A stretch of DNA of 42,763 nucleotides from Methyloligella halotolerans (GCF_001708935.1 NZ_MASI01000013.1:1-42763), one strand, 5' to 3'; counted from the stretch's first letter, positions 25,142-34,603 are shown. The notes: generated by a model from the letters alone, not told the origin. Numbers and translations are program-made.

Positions 25142-26481
25142 TGTCGATGCGTGCCCGCCTTTTCGGAATCCTGATCGCGGCCACGGGCCTTCTGTGGCTC
25201 TCGGCCACGGCTTGGGTTTATTTCAGCACCGAGGCCCAGGTCGAGCGCGTGCTAGACGCCAGGCTGAGGGAGGCCGCGCGCATGGTGTCATCCCTCATCG
25301 ACAGCCAGGAGATCGGTACGGCTGTCGCATCTCTGGATGCTGCCCCCCTGCCCGATCCCCAGGATGCGACTTACGAACGCCAGCTCTCCTGCCAGATCTG
25401 GTCGCTGAGCGGAGATCTCGTCGGAAAATCGGCGAGCGCCCCGACGGAGCGGCTGTCGGACCACACAGAGGGCTTCGCCGAGAGAACCATCGACGGCGAG
25501 ACATGGCGGGTCTACGCCGTCCAGAACGAAGAGCGCGGGGTGCAGGTTCTCGTCGGTGACAATCTCGATATCCGATCGCGCCTCGTGAACGACGTGGTCA
25601 AGGGATTGGCCATTCCCATGGCTCTTATCCTCCCAGCGCTCGCCGTGATCCTTTGGATCGGCGTGGGCCGCGGTCTTCAGCCTCTTTCGTCGCTTGCGTC
25701 AACTCTTCGCCGGCGCGATGCCGATGACCTTCGTCCCTTCCCCGACTCCGGCCCCAAGACCGCCGCCGAGATCCGTCCGCTGATCGAAAGCCTCAACGAG
25801 CTGTTCAACCGCCTTGAGGATATGCGCGGGCATGAGCGCCAGTTCCTCGCCTATGCCGCTCATGAGCTCAAGACGCCGCTGAGCGGTCTGAAGACTCAGG
25901 CCGAAATTGCCTTGAAGTCGGACAAGCAGTCGGTACGAAGCACGGCCCTGAGCAATATCCTGACAGGGGTAACGCGCACGACGCGGCTGGTGCGCCAACT
26001 ACTCGCCATGGCCGAGGCGGAAGCCGCCACAGCCGATACACATCAGGTTCGTCTTTCCCAAGTGGTGCAGGAAGCGGTCGCGGGCCATACGACAGGCGCC
26101 GATGACCCGGAGATTCGGCTTCACATCGATCCTGACTTGGACGATATCGACATCGCCACGAACGAGACGCTGCTCGTCCTCGCCTTGCGCAATCTGATCG
26201 AGAATGCGCAGAACCACTCCCCACCCGGCGGTTCGGTGGAGATCCGTTGGACCGGCGCCGGAATCGCGGTGGAAGACGAAGGTCCCGGCATGTCAGACGA
26301 GGAGATCGATCGCGCGACCGATCCGTTTTTCCGGGGGAGTAACCGGACACCGATCGGAAGCGGTCTTGGCCTTGCGATTGTCGATGTCTGCGCGCGAAAA
26401 CTCGGCGGCCGCCTTGTCTTATCTCGGCGCGCGCCAGCCGGCCTTTGCGCAGAGATTCGTTTTTTGTCTGAGACGCAGTAG
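25138..26481 (+). CDS. QseC-like sensor histidine kinase
   Basis: This is a membrane sensor of 446-447 residues (ATG 25141 or GTG 25138; the two starts are adjacent). Helix 1 is at about 7-28 and helix 2 at about 155-178, enclosing a periplasmic domain of about 125 residues of the two-component-sensor N-terminal type. The HisKA region has FLAYAAHELKTPLSGLKTQ with His 242 (GTG numbering). The HATPase domain has LRNLIENAQNHSPPGG, VEDEGPGMS and GSGLGLAIVD. It is encoded directly after the QseB-like regulator with overlapping stop and start. The divergent dsbD cluster suggests it senses periplasmic redox or metal stress. The signal cannot be deduced. Confidence 0.93.
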   Translation: MMSMRARLFGILIAATGLLWLSATAWVYFSTEAQVERVLDARLREAARMVSSLIDSQEIGTAVASLDAAPLPDPQDATYERQLSCQIWSLSGDLVGKSASAPTERLSDHTEGFAERTIDGETWRVYAVQNEERGVQVLVGDNLDIRSRLVNDVVKGLAIPMALILPALAVILWIGVGRGLQPLSSLASTLRRRDADDLRPFPDSGPKTAAEIRPLIESLNELFNRLEDMRGHERQFLAYAAHELKTPLSGLKTQAEIALKSDKQSVRSTALSNILTGVTRTTRLVRQLLAMAEAEAATADTHQVRLSQVVQEAVAGHTTGADDPEIRLHIDPDLDDIDIATNETLLVLALRNLIENAQNHSPPGGSVEIRWTGAGIAVEDEGPGMSDEEIDRATDPFFRGSNRTPIGSGLGLAIVDVCARKLGGRLVLSRRAPAGLCAEIRFLSETQ

Positions 26482-26511
26482 CTACTGATCCGACAACTTG
26501 GGTCACAGAGA

Positions 26512-26531
26512 GGAGAGCCGCATCACTCTCC
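26512..26531. terminator. Possible bidirectional hairpin between convergent genes
   Basis: GGAGAG (26512-26517) and CTCTCC (26526-26531) pair around eight bases, and AGA/TCT can extend the stem past a two-base bulge. It lies between the QseC-like kinase stop (26481) and the porin stop (26573), which are convergent. There is no clear U-run on either strand. Confidence 0.3.
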
Positions 26532-26572
26532 CCTCTGCAATCGCGCAGAACAGCAGCGGGTCGGGATCGAGC

Positions 26573-27930
26573 CTACCAGTCCACCTGAGCACGCATGGCG
26601 ACACCGGTGATATCGGCACCGTTGTTGATGCCGCCGTCAATCTCGGACTGGGCGACGTTGAGCATCAGGCGCGTATAGTCGTTGAGGTGCCAGTTGACGC
26701 CGAGCAGCCAGGTGTCCTGGGTGCCGCATTCGGCGCAGCCGCCCTCGGACAGGTCGATGGTGTCGTACCGGGCGGCGACCTGCCAGGCGCCCCAGCCACC
26801 GTCACCCACGGGATTCTTGACCTTCACGCGGCCGAAGACACCTTCGTCGTAGGGGCGGTGCTCGCCGGTCAGGAAGTAGCTGATATCGGCGTACCAGCGT
26901 CATAGACGGGATCGAAGCCGAAGCTCGGCGCATCCACCTTGTTTTGCATGTACTCGCTCTGAACGGAGAGCGGACCCCATACCCCGGCGAGTTCCAGGCC
27001 CCATAGGGTATCGCTGGTTCCGATCTCCCCAGTATCGACGAAGCGATCGGTGAGATGGAAATCGTCGGCGCGCTGGCTGTAGCGGTATTCCGGCAGATCG
27101 CCATGCTCGCGATGGCGGACGCTAGCGCCGAAATGCAGCACCTTATCCTCAGTTAGGATAGGCGCGACCGTGCCGCGAGCAGCGTACGTGCTTCCCTCGT
27201 CGAAGGCGGAGTCGGCCGCGTTGGCGCCGAAGATGCCAGCACCGAGGGTCCATTGCTCGCGCTTGATATCGGCACCGGCACCCACCTGGCGCTCGAGGCC
27301 AAACGCATCGGTGATGGCCGCCCGCTCCATGAAGGTCGTGTAGCTGGAACTCATCAGCTCCTCGAGCGAGTTGTAGGTCTTGAACTGGCCCAGGGTGAGG
27401 TCCACGGGAAGTCCCGTGTAGCTGACCCAGGCGTCGTAGATCTCCGCCCCGTCGGCGAAGTTCATCTCGAAACGGTATTTGACGTCGGAGAACATCACGC
27501 CATCCACGCCGAGCCGCGCCTGACGGATTTCCGTGGCGTTGACGTCCGGCGCGCCGGTGATGGTCTCATCCTGATCGGCATTGGTGTAGTCGGCAAAGAC
27601 CCGGCCGCGGACCTTGAACTTGAAGTCCCCGTCCTTGCTCGAGATCTCCGGCGCGCCCTTCCACTTCACCGAGATGTCGTTGCCGTCATCGGCCGCTGGC
27701 GCGGCAGACGCCGCCGCGCTCCGCGCTGCTGCTGCGTTGGCTTCCGCGCGTGCCGTTGCCGCCTGCGCCTGATTGACCTGGCTTTGCAGCATCTGCAGCT
27801 GGGACTGCAGCGCCTGGATCTGGGCTTGAAGCTCCGCCGCCGATTGAGCCTTCGCATAACTGGGAAAGCCGCTGGCCAGCAGCATCGCGCCCAGCCCTGC
27901 GGCCAGGTAAGTTGCTGAATTCGCCCCCAT
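26573..27930 (-). pseudogene. OprO/OprP-like porin, interrupted by one frameshift
   Basis: Two frames together encode a porin of about 452 residues. The first frame (27930 to about 26897) has a signal peptide (about 1-28, ending YAKAQS), an N-terminal coiled coil rich in QxxxxLQSQ, and beta-barrel sequence typical of OprO/OprP porins (KVRGRVFADYTNADQD, RQARLGVDGVMFSDVKYRFE). It then ends abruptly in TPISATS. The second frame resumes with YADISYFLTGEHRPYD and FGRVKVKNP, the family's conserved C-terminal block. A missing C at about 26897 (GC[C]TGG) restores YDAWYADISYFLTGE. GAAGGAG precedes the ATG. An Rrf2-type motif shared with sbp lies 35 bases upstream, so it probably belongs to the sulfate regulon despite its phosphate-porin family name. 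Sequencing error is likelier than a true pseudogene. Confidence 0.85.
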
Positions 27931-27964
27931 TTTCTTGTTCTCCTTCTAAAGTAGACACTAAAAG

Positions 27965-27984
27965 ACTACCTAATGAGTAGAGTT
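27965..27984 (+). promoter_or_regulatory. Rrf2-regulon candidate motif upstream of the porin
   Basis: ACTACCTAATGAGTAGAGTT begins 35 bases before the porin ATG (minus-strand gene). It matches the sbp-upstream motif at 14 of 20 positions and the one at the Rrf2 gene at 14 of 20. It contains the dyad CTAC-N7-GTAG. The match to the sbp motif includes its position relative to the start codon (35 versus 34 bases). Confidence 0.5.
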
Positions 27985-28072
27985 TTACAATATGAGGATT
28001 TTCCTTTCTCGCCGGGCTTTCGGAAACGGATTTGCGCGGGCGCCGGACGGCGCAGGCCGGACCGTGCGCAGC

Positions 28073-29809
28073 TTAGAAATAGACGATGTGAATACCCAGA
28101 ATCGCCGCCCCGCCGGCGAGCAGCACGAGTGGCACTCCGAGACGCGGAAAGTCGAGGAAGCGGTAGCCGCCGACGCTCATCACCAGGGCGTTGTTGTGGT
28201 GACCGAAGGGGGTGAGGAAGTCGAGGGAAACACCGATCGCGACCGCAATCAGATAGGGCTCAGGGTCGACTCCCGCCCCTTTCGCTACCGCAATAGCGAT
28301 GGGCGCCAGCGCGACCGCTGCCGAGACGTTATTGACGAAGGGCGTGAGCACCACGGCACAGAACAGCAGGCTTGCGAGAAGCAGCGTGGGATGGTCGGAG
28401 CCAATCATGTCGATGACCGCTTCGGCCGAAGCGTTGGCCAGGCCAGTGGTCGCCACTGCCTCCCCGATGGGGATCATAGCGGCGAGCATGATCAGGATCG
28501 GCCAATTCAGGTCGGCCACCAGATCGCGAAGGTTCGCCGCGCCAAACAAGGAGAGCGCCAGGATCGCGCCACCGAAGGCGATCTCCGGCGGCAGCAGATT
28601 GGTGGCGGCCAGTAGCACGGCGACGGCAAAGGCGGCGAGGGAAACCCAACTTCCTTTCGCCGGGGATTCGAAGCTCTGGGGTGCGAGGGGCAGGCAATCC
28701 GTTTCATAGAGAGCGGCCGCGATTGCGTCGGGTTCACCGTGGAGCATCACGATATCACTCGGCCGGAACTGCACATCGCTGAGGCGTCCCTCGATTCTTT
28801 GATGTCGCGTCGCGATGGCGACCAAAGCAATATTGCGACTTGAGAAGGCCGCAACAGTGTCAGGAGTCGATCCGACAATCATGCTCTGGGGGAGCACGAT
28901 CGCCTCGATGACGTCACCGCTTCCCGATGGCGCAGAATTGAACTCGGTGTCGCCAGAGACCGTCAGAGCTTCGATCGCGGCTGCGGGGGCTTCAACGAGG
29001 AGAACATCGCCCGGCTCAATTCGCATCCTCTCGCGATGTCCGAAGACATGGCGCCCGTCGCGGAGATGGCTGTGGATCTGCCAACCATCGTTTTCGGCTT
29101 CGGCGAAGCTGCGGCCACACAGGCTCGAGCCCGTCGGAATACGGAGTTCAGTGACGTAAGCGGATTCGTTCGCACCCGTCTCCTTCTCGGTTCCCTTGGA
29201 GGACCGCCCTAGGATGCGGGGCCCCGCCAAGACCAGAAAAGCGAGACCCACAAGCGTTGCGGGTAGGCCGCCGATTGCAATGTCGAAGAAGCCAAGCGAC
29301 GTGCCGGTGGACGATTGGTCAAAGCTCGCGACTACGAGATTCGCCGGTGTTCCGATCAAGGAGCAGGTGCCGCCGAGGAGCGTGGCGAAGGAAAGCGGCA
29401 TCAGCAGCCGTGCCGGTTTCGTTTCGCCTGGCTTGCAGAGCGCCAACGCCACGGGGAGCCAGAGTGCGAGCGCGCCGATGTTGTTGATGAAGACCGAAGT
29501 GAGCGCCGCTAGGCCGCAGATCGTGGCCAGCAGAACCGGCTCGCTTTCGGTGATGGTTGCGAGCCGCCGCGTGATTCCGTCCATGAGGCGGGAGCGGGAA
29601 ATGAGCCGTGTGAGGATCAGCAGCTCGGCGAGTGTGATTACCGCCTGGTTTGCGAAGCCGGAGAAGGCGGAGGTCAGCGGGACGAGACCGAGCAACAGTG
29701 CGGCGGCGAGCCCGCTCAGCGCCACCAGCTCGATCCGGAAGCGGTCGACCGCGAAGGCGCACAGGAGCCCTGCAAGGAGCAGGAGCAAGATGATTTGCTC
29801 TGGGCTCAT
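28073..29809 (-). CDS. SLC13/DASS family permease with central TrkA_C domains, probable sulfate transporter
   Basis: This 578-residue transporter has two hydrophobic halves (about 1-185 and 380-578) around a hydrophilic centre (about 205-365). The centre carries two RCK_C/TrkA_C-like repeats (SSLCGRSFAEAENDGWQI, RIEPGDVLLVEAP). SLC13 hallmarks are VFINNIGALALWLPVA and LIGTPANLVV in the first half and FVNNVSAAVALAPIAIA in the second. Proteins of this layout include sulfate permeases of the SLT/SAC1 type. It lies 57 bases after cysA on the same strand, which supports sulfate or thiosulfate as substrate and gives the operon a second, secondary-active uptake route. The substrate is inferred from context. 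Confidence 0.85.
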   Translation of the reverse strand: MSPEQIILLLLLAGLLCAFAVDRFRIELVALSGLAAALLLGLVPLTSAFSGFANQAVITLAELLILTRLISRSRLMDGITRRLATITESEPVLLATICGLAALTSVFINNIGALALWLPVALALCKPGETKPARLLMPLSFATLLGGTCSLIGTPANLVVASFDQSSTGTSLGFFDIAIGGLPATLVGLAFLVLAGPRILGRSSKGTEKETGANESAYVTELRIPTGSSLCGRSFAEAENDGWQIHSHLRDGRHVFGHRERMRIEPGDVLLVEAPAAAIEALTVSGDTEFNSAPSGSGDVIEAIVLPQSMIVGSTPDTVAAFSSRNIALVAIATRHQRIEGRLSDVQFRPSDIVMLHGEPDAIAAALYETDCLPLAPQSFESPAKGSWVSLAAFAVAVLLAATNLLPPEIAFGGAILALSLFGAANLRDLVADLNWPILIMLAAMIPIGEAVATTGLANASAEAVIDMIGSDHPTLLLASLLFCAVVLTPFVNNVSAAVALAPIAIAVAKGAGVDPEPYLIAVAIGVSLDFLTPFGHHNNALVMSVGGYRFLDFPRLGVPLVLLAGGAAILGIHIVYF

Positions 29810-29866
29810 GGCCTCTGCCGATTTCCGCGTTCCAGCTCGCGCCGGCGCGCCGGGTCCTTCGCTCGG

Positions 29867-30973
29867 CTAAGCGGGGAAGAAGCGCCAACGCCGCGGCAAG
29901 ACCGAGATGCTGTCTCCCAATTTGTGCCGGGAATTGGCGGGTAGCTCAATCTCGATATTGCGTGCCACGCCCTCCAGCCAGACCTCGGCCAACCGGGCGC
30001 GTCCGCTGCGCCGGATGACCATGATGGTGCCGTGGATGGTGCCGTCCGGAACGCCCAGGAAATCCACATCGTCGGGTCGGAAATAAAGTTGCCCTCTTCC
30101 CTGCGGGAGGCTGCAGGCCGGGAGATTCAGTGCCTCGGACCCAAGATAGATTCGGCCAGCGGCGACAGCTACTGGCACGACGCTCGACTCGCCGATGAAG
30201 GAAAAGACGAAGGGCGAGCTCGGCCGGTCGTAGATATCGTCGGGTGTGCCAACCTGCTCGATGCGGCCCTGGCTCATGACCACGACGCGGTCGGCGAGCT
30301 CCATGGCCTCCTCCTGATCGTGGGTAACGAACAAGGTCGTATGCCCGGTCTCGTCGTGGATGTCCCGCAACCACCTGCGGAGCTCCTTGCGCACCTTGGC
30401 GTCGAGGGCGCCGAAGGGCTCGTCGAGCAAGAGCACACGGGGCTCGATGGCGAGCGCCCGGGCAAAGGCGACCCGTTGGCGCTGTCCGCCGGAAAGCTGG
30501 TTCGGATAGCGGCGGCCGAGGTCGGCGAGCTGCACCAGATCCAGCAGGGATTCGGCCCGCTCCCGAATGGCCCCGCGGCTGGGGCGGCGGGCATAGGGCC
30601 TGGCGCTTAGGCCGAATGCGATATTGTCGAGCACGGTCATATGACGGAACAACGCGTAGTTCTGAAACACGAAGCCGATATTGCGGTCCTGTACCCGGAG
30701 CTTCGATGTGTCCTCCTCGTCGAAAAGAATCCGTCCCGTATCGGGGAATTCCAGCCCGGCGAGGATGCGCAGCAGCGTGGTCTTGCCGGAGCCCGACGGT
30801 CCAAGCAGCGCGACCAACTCGCCGCCATCGATCTTGAGGGACGTTTCGTGCAGCGCCGCCGTGGTGCCGAATGTCTTCGAGACACGGTCGATCGTCACGT
30901 CCACCGGATCGCTCCAGCCGCGGGCCAGATCCGCGGTGGCCTTCTCTCGTGTCGGGGTTACCAAGGCATCCAT
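29867..30973 (-). CDS. cysA: Sulfate/thiosulfate ABC transporter ATP-binding protein CysA
   Basis: This 368-residue ATPase energises sulfate and thiosulfate import with CysT, CysW and the binding protein. Walker A is GPSGSGKTT, the Q-loop is [13 protein letters not shown], the signature is [16 protein letters not shown], Walker B is [12 protein letters not shown] and the switch histidine is in [10 protein letters not shown]. The C-terminal third (about 240-368) is the TOBE-type regulatory region. ATG 30973 is preferred over GTG 30979 because AGGAGG lies five bases before it. It begins nine bases after the cysW stop and its Shine-Dalgarno overlaps the end of cysW. The N-terminus is about 25 residues longer than in enterobacterial CysA. 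Confidence 0.95.
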   Translation of the reverse strand: MDALVTPTREKATADLARGWSDPVDVTIDRVSKTFGTTAALHETSLKIDGGELVALLGPSGSGKTTLLRILAGLEFPDTGRILFDEEDTSKLRVQDRNIGFVFQNYALFRHMTVLDNIAFGLSARPYARRPSRGAIRERAESLLDLVQLADLGRRYPNQLSGGQRQRVAFARALAIEPRVLLLDEPFGALDAKVRKELRRWLRDIHDETGHTTLFVTHDQEEAMELADRVVVMSQGRIEQVGTPDDIYDRPSSPFVFSFIGESSVVPVAVAAGRIYLGSEALNLPACSLPQGRGQLYFRPDDVDFLGVPDGTIHGTIMVIRRSGRARLAEVWLEGVARNIEIELPANSRHKLGDSISVLPRRWRFFPA

Positions 30974-30982
30974 GACCACCTC

Positions 30983-31902
30983 CTAGTGACGGCGAACGCC
31001 CGCGATCTGGTCGGCGTAGAGCCATTCCAGCACGAGCTTGATGATGAGGGTGAAAAGGGCCAGCAGCGCCAGCAGCGATGCGACGGCGAAGGCGGCCGCG
31101 AAATTGTACTCGTTGTAGAGAATCTCGACATGCAGCGGCATGGTGTTGGTCTCGCCGCGGATATGGCCCGAGACCACGGAGACGGCGCCGAACTCGCCCA
31201 TGGCGCGGGCGTTGCAGAGGATCACGCCGTATAGGAGCGCCCACCGGATGTTTGGCAGGGTGACATGCCAGAAGGTCTGCCAGCCGCTGGCGCCGAGGGT
31301 CAGGGCGGCTTCCTCCTCGTCGGTGCCCTGCTCCTGCATGAGCGGAACGAGCTCACGGGCGATGAAGGGAAAGGTGACGAAGATGGTCGCGAGCACGATG
31401 CCCGGGAGCGCGAAGACGATTTCGATGCCGTATTGGCGCAGCAGGGACCGAGAGCGCTCTGAGCACCGAACAGCAGGATATAGATCAGGCCTGAGATGAC
31501 CGGCGAGATCGAGAACGGCAGATCGATCAGTGTATTGAGCAGGCTCTTGCCGCGGAACTCGTGTTTGGCGATGGCCCATGACGCGGCGACGCCGAAGACG
31601 AGGTTGGCCGGCACTGCGATGCCCGCAGCGAGCAAGGTGAGCTTGAGCGCGGCGACGGCGTCGGGCTCGGAGATGGCCTCCCAGAAGGCAGCCGTGCCGG
31701 CGCGGAAGGCCTCGGTGAACACCGCGCCCAGAGGCAGCAGGACGAACAGCCCGAGGAAGGCCGCCGCGATGGCGATGAGCGCCCATCGCGCCGCACCGGA
31801 TTCGTCCGTTGCGCGTCGCTGGCTCCCCCTGCCGGGCAGCAAGGGCGCGATCGCGGCCATGCGGCCGTCGGCATAGGCGATTTCGGACATTGCATCAGAC
31901 AT
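30983..31902 (-). pseudogene. cysW: Sulfate ABC transporter permease CysW, interrupted by one frameshift
   Basis: Two overlapping frames encode one inner-membrane permease of about 306 residues. The first (from ATG 31902) gives helices and conserved CysW sequence ([29 protein letters not shown]) and then turns into a Cys/Ser/Arg-rich nonsense tail. The second frame resumes [19 protein letters not shown] and [20 protein letters not shown], with the EAA loop [21 protein letters not shown]. Adding one C to the CCC run at 31444-31446 joins them as GPLLRQYG, as in intact CysW. The start overlaps the cysT stop, with GGAGG seven bases upstream. All other operon genes are intact, so an assembly or sequencing error is likely. 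Confidence 0.88.
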
Positions 31903-32752
31903 GGGTCAGCCTCCGGCGCTGCCAAAGCTGGATCAGATGAATGAACAGCAGCAGCGAAAAGGAGATCAGCAGCATGGCCGCACCGATGCCGGTCGCGCCC
32001 GCGTAGTTGAACTCCTCCAGCCGGATGACAATGAGCAGCGGGGCAATCTCCGACACGTAGGGAATGTTGCCGGCGATGAAGATGACCGAGCCGTACTCGC
32101 CGACGGCACGGGCCAGAGCGAGGGTGAAGCCGGTGAGAATGGCGGGCGTGAGCGCCGGCAGCATCACCCGCGCGATGGTGCGTACCCGGCTTGCACCGAG
32201 AGTTGCGGCCGCTTCCTCCAGTTCGCGGTCGAAATCCTCCAGCACGGGCTGCACGGTTCGGACCACGAAGGGAAGGCCGACGAAAATGAGCGCGATAACG
32301 ATGCCGATGGGCGTATAGGCCACCTTGATACCGAGGGGCGCCAGCAGGCTGCCGATGGGGCCGTTGGGCGCATAGAGCGCCGTCAGGGCTATGCCCGCGA
32401 CGGCCGTGGGTAGCGCGAACGGCAGATCGACCAGCGCATCGAGGATGCGGCGCCCGGGGAAGGAATAGCGCACGAAAGCCCAGGCGATGATCAGGCCGAA
32501 CACCGCATTCACCGATGCCGCGAACAGTGCCGTCAGGAAGCTGAGGCGGAGGGCCGCCAAGGTCCGCGGCTCGAGCACGATGCTCCAGAAGCCGCCCCAG
32601 CCGAGGCTGGCGGCGCTGAGCACCAGGGCTGCCAGCGGCAGCAGGACGATCAGACCGAGATAGACGAGGCTGAAGCCGAGAGTCAGACCGAAACCCGGAA
32701 TGACACTCGGCTCCTTCCATCGCCATCCGCCTGTGGAGACGGCAAGGCTCAT
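31895..32752 (-). CDS. cysT: Sulfate ABC transporter permease CysT
   Basis: This 285-residue inner-membrane subunit forms the translocation pore with CysW. Six hydrophobic segments are visible, starting FSLVYLGLIVLLPLAALVL. Family hallmarks are ALVDLPFALPTAVAGIALTA and the EAA loop LEEAAATLGASRVRTIARVM, which docks to CysA. The C-terminus FSLLLFIHLIQLWQRRR is typical. It starts three bases after the sbp stop and its end overlaps the cysW start by eight bases, so the operon is translationally coupled. Length matches the family. Confidence 0.96.
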   Translation of the reverse strand: MSLAVSTGGWRWKEPSVIPGFGLTLGFSLVYLGLIVLLPLAALVLSAASLGWGGFWSIVLEPRTLAALRLSFLTALFAASVNAVFGLIIAWAFVRYSFPGRRILDALVDLPFALPTAVAGIALTALYAPNGPIGSLLAPLGIKVAYTPIGIVIALIFVGLPFVVRTVQPVLEDFDRELEEAAATLGASRVRTIARVMLPALTPAILTGFTLALARAVGEYGSVIFIAGNIPYVSEIAPLLIVIRLEEFNYAGATGIGAAMLLISFSLLLFIHLIQLWQRRRLTHV

Positions 32753-32755
32753 GGT

Positions 32756-33796
32756 CTAGCTGCCCTTCTTATAGATCTGGTCGAAGATGCCGCCGTCATC
32801 GAAGAAGCGAGGCTGCGCCTCCTTCCAGCCGCCGAAGGCGTCGATGGTGACCAGATCGAGCTTGGGGAAGCGCTTCAGGTCCGCCGCATCGGCCAGCGCG
32901 GGCTTCGAGGGGCGGTAATAATTCTTCGCCGCCAGCCCCTGGCCTTCCTTGCTGTAGAGGAATTCCAAATACGCGTTGGCGACCTTTTCGGTGCCATGGG
33001 CCTTGGCATTGCCGTCGACCACGGCGACCGGCGGTTCCGCCTTGATGGAGAGCGTTGGCACGACGATCTCGAACTGGTCGGGCCCCAGCTCCTGGAGGGC
33101 GAGGAACGCCTCGTTCTCCCAGGCGAGAAGCACATCGCCTATGCCCCGCTGCACGAAGGTGGTGGTCGCACCGCGCGCGCCCGTATCGAGCACCGGCACA
33201 TGCTGGAAGAGCTTGGAGACATACTCCTTCGCTTTCTTCTCGTTGCCGCCGGCCTTCTCGCCATAGGCCCAGGCCGCCAGGAAGTTCCAGCGCGCTCCGC
33301 CGGAGGTCTTCGGGTTCGGGGTGATGACCTCGACGCCGTCCTTCACGAGATCCGGCCAGTCCTTGATGCCCTTGGGGTTGCCCTTGCGGACGAGGAACAC
33401 GATCGTCGAAGTGTAGGGCGCACTATTGTCGGGAAGGCGGGAGCGCCAATCGGCCGGGATCTTGCCGGTCTTCTCGGCGATGGCATCGATATCGGCGTCC
33501 AGGGCCAGGGTGACGACATCGGCTTCGAGCCCATCGATCACCGCACGGGCCTGCTTGCCCGAGCCGCCATGGGACTGCTTGATTGTGACCTCCTCGCCGG
33601 TCTCCGCCTTCCAATGCTCGGCGAAGGCTTCGTTGAACTTCTTATAAAGCTCGCGGGTCGGGTCGTACGACACGTTGAGCAACGTCGACTGGGCCTGGGC
33701 GGCGCCCGCCCCAAGGCTTGCCAGAGCGAGGATCCCGGCTGCGGCCAGGCTCGTTCGGAGCCGGCTTATCTTCACGTTCGATCGGTAGGCGTTCAT
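32756..33796 (-). CDS. sbp: Sulfate ABC transporter substrate-binding protein
   Basis: This 346-residue periplasmic protein delivers sulfate or thiosulfate to CysTWA. The signal peptide (about 1-36) ends AGAAQAQS. Mature sequence [34 protein letters not shown] and [16 protein letters not shown] are Sbp/CysP signatures; the serines and glycines of the HGGSGKQ loop contact the oxyanion. GGAGAG lies before the ATG. It is first in the sbp-cysT-cysW-cysA-SLC13 operon. A 20-bp motif starting 34 bases upstream (33830-33849) is shared with the porin and the upstream Rrf2 gene, suggesting repression by that regulator. Choosing between Sbp and CysP is uncertain. Confidence 0.95.
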   Translation of the reverse strand: MNAYRSNVKISRLRTSLAAAGILALASLGAGAAQAQSTLLNVSYDPTRELYKKFNEAFAEHWKAETGEEVTIKQSHGGSGKQARAVIDGLEADVVTLALDADIDAIAEKTGKIPADWRSRLPDNSAPYTSTIVFLVRKGNPKGIKDWPDLVKDGVEVITPNPKTSGGARWNFLAAWAYGEKAGGNEKKAKEYVSKLFQHVPVLDTGARGATTTFVQRGIGDVLLAWENEAFLALQELGPDQFEIVVPTLSIKAEPPVAVVDGNAKAHGTEKVANAYLEFLYSKEGQGLAAKNYYRPSKPALADAADLKRFPKLDLVTIDAFGGWKEAQPRFFDDGGIFDQIYKKGS

Positions 33797-33829
33797 GTTT
33801 CTCTCTCCTGTCCGAGTTGGAGATTAAAC

Positions 33830-33849
33830 ACTACTAACCTAGTCGAGTT
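33830..33849 (+). promoter_or_regulatory. Rrf2-regulon candidate motif upstream of sbp
   Basis: ACTACTAACCTAGTCGAGTT lies 34 bases before the sbp ATG (minus-strand gene), between the Rrf2 gene and the sulfate operon. It shares 14 of 20 positions with the porin motif and about 13 of 20 with the motif at the Rrf2 start. The constant end is GAGTT. Confidence 0.55.
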
Positions 33850-33951
33850 TCACAAGTCGGCCAAATACCAATTTGGCGCAGACCGACAATGCGGACGGTG
33901 CTTTGATGTTCGGGATTTGAGAAAATTCGTTTCGCGGGCTTGGCGCCCGGT

Positions 33952-34407
33952 CTAGGCGCTCTTCGCTTCTGAGACGCCATCATCGGCTATTACGCCAAGA
34001 CCCGGCTGCTGGAGCGCCTCGGCGATGGTCACTCTGTCGAGCACGTCGCGTGCGCTTTCTGCCACGCGCGCGAACACCTGGCGAATTTCACAGGTTTTCT
34101 CGTCTTTACAGTCGTTACAGGCTTTGTAGGCCGTGCGACTCAGGCAAGGCAGCGGCGCGATCGGTCCGTCGATGATCCGCAACACCCGGCCGAAGGTGAT
34201 CTGATCGGCGGGCATACGGAGTTCGTAGCCGCCCGAACGTCCGCGTCGGCTGGCGACCAGCCCCTGATATTTCAGGTCGAGCAGAATCTGTTCGAGGAAT
34301 TTCCGCGGGATCTTCTGGCCTTCGGCGATCTCCCCGATGGTCGGCGAGCTTCCCCCCGCCAGAGCGAGGAGCGCGCGGAGCGCATATCGTGCCTTTTGAG
34401 AGATCAT
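33952..34407 (-). CDS. Rrf2 family transcriptional regulator
   Basis: This is a 151-residue dimeric winged-helix regulator. The N-terminus MISQKARYALRALLALAG, IPRKFLEQILLDLKYQGLV and SRRGRSGGYELRMP are diagnostic Rrf2 sequence. Cysteines 88, 97, 100 and 106 form a C-X8-C-X2-C-X5-C cluster in the sensor region, which could bind an Fe-S cluster or sense redox. The spacing differs from the C-X5-C-X7-C of IscR. The gene lies 155 bases upstream of sbp in the same direction, the usual place for Rrf2-type sulfur regulators (CymR is one precedent for sulfur control by this family). A motif shared with sbp and the porin covers its ribosome-binding region, suggesting autoregulation. Confidence 0.9.
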   Translation of the reverse strand: MISQKARYALRALLALAGGSSPTIGEIAEGQKIPRKFLEQILLDLKYQGLVASRRGRSGGYELRMPADQITFGRVLRIIDGPIAPLPCLSRTAYKACNDCKDEKTCEIRQVFARVAESARDVLDRVTIAEALQQPGLGVIADDGVSEAKSA

Positions 34408-34411
34408 AATC

Positions 34412-34431
34412 TCTATCTAGTTACTCGAGTT
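34412..34431 (+). promoter_or_regulatory. Rrf2-regulon candidate motif at the Rrf2 gene itself
   Basis: TCTATCTAGTTACTCGAGTT starts five bases before the Rrf2 ATG (minus-strand gene) and overlaps its translation initiation region. It matches the porin motif at 14 of 20 positions. Binding here would give negative autoregulation. Confidence 0.45.
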
Positions 34432-34530
34432 AGCAGCCGAAGACAATATCGCGGGCGTGACGCTATTTCCGCACACAGGAAAGCCTGAGCCTCGAGCGAG
34501 AGCTCGGGCAGAATGGGAAGGAGACTTGGG

Positions 34531-34603
34531 TGGCTGGGGCGCAGGATTCGAACCTGGGATCACGAGACCAAAACCCGTTGCCTTACCACTTGGCCACGCC
34601 CCA
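34531..34603 (-). tRNA. tRNA-Gln(UUG), with one base apparently missing from the T-stem
   Basis: Read on the minus strand, the acceptor TGGGGCG pairs with CGCCCCA, followed by G and an encoded CCA. The anticodon arm is ACGGG-TTTTGGT-CTCGT, giving anticodon TTG for glutamine. The T-arm reads CCAGG-TTCGAAT-CCTG and then directly the acceptor strand, so the 3' T-stem has four bases instead of five; CCTGG would be expected. The gene is 73 bases with CCA where 74 are expected. One base is probably lost near 34541, in line with other single-base losses in the window. If real, the tRNA would be poorly functional. Confidence 0.9.
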
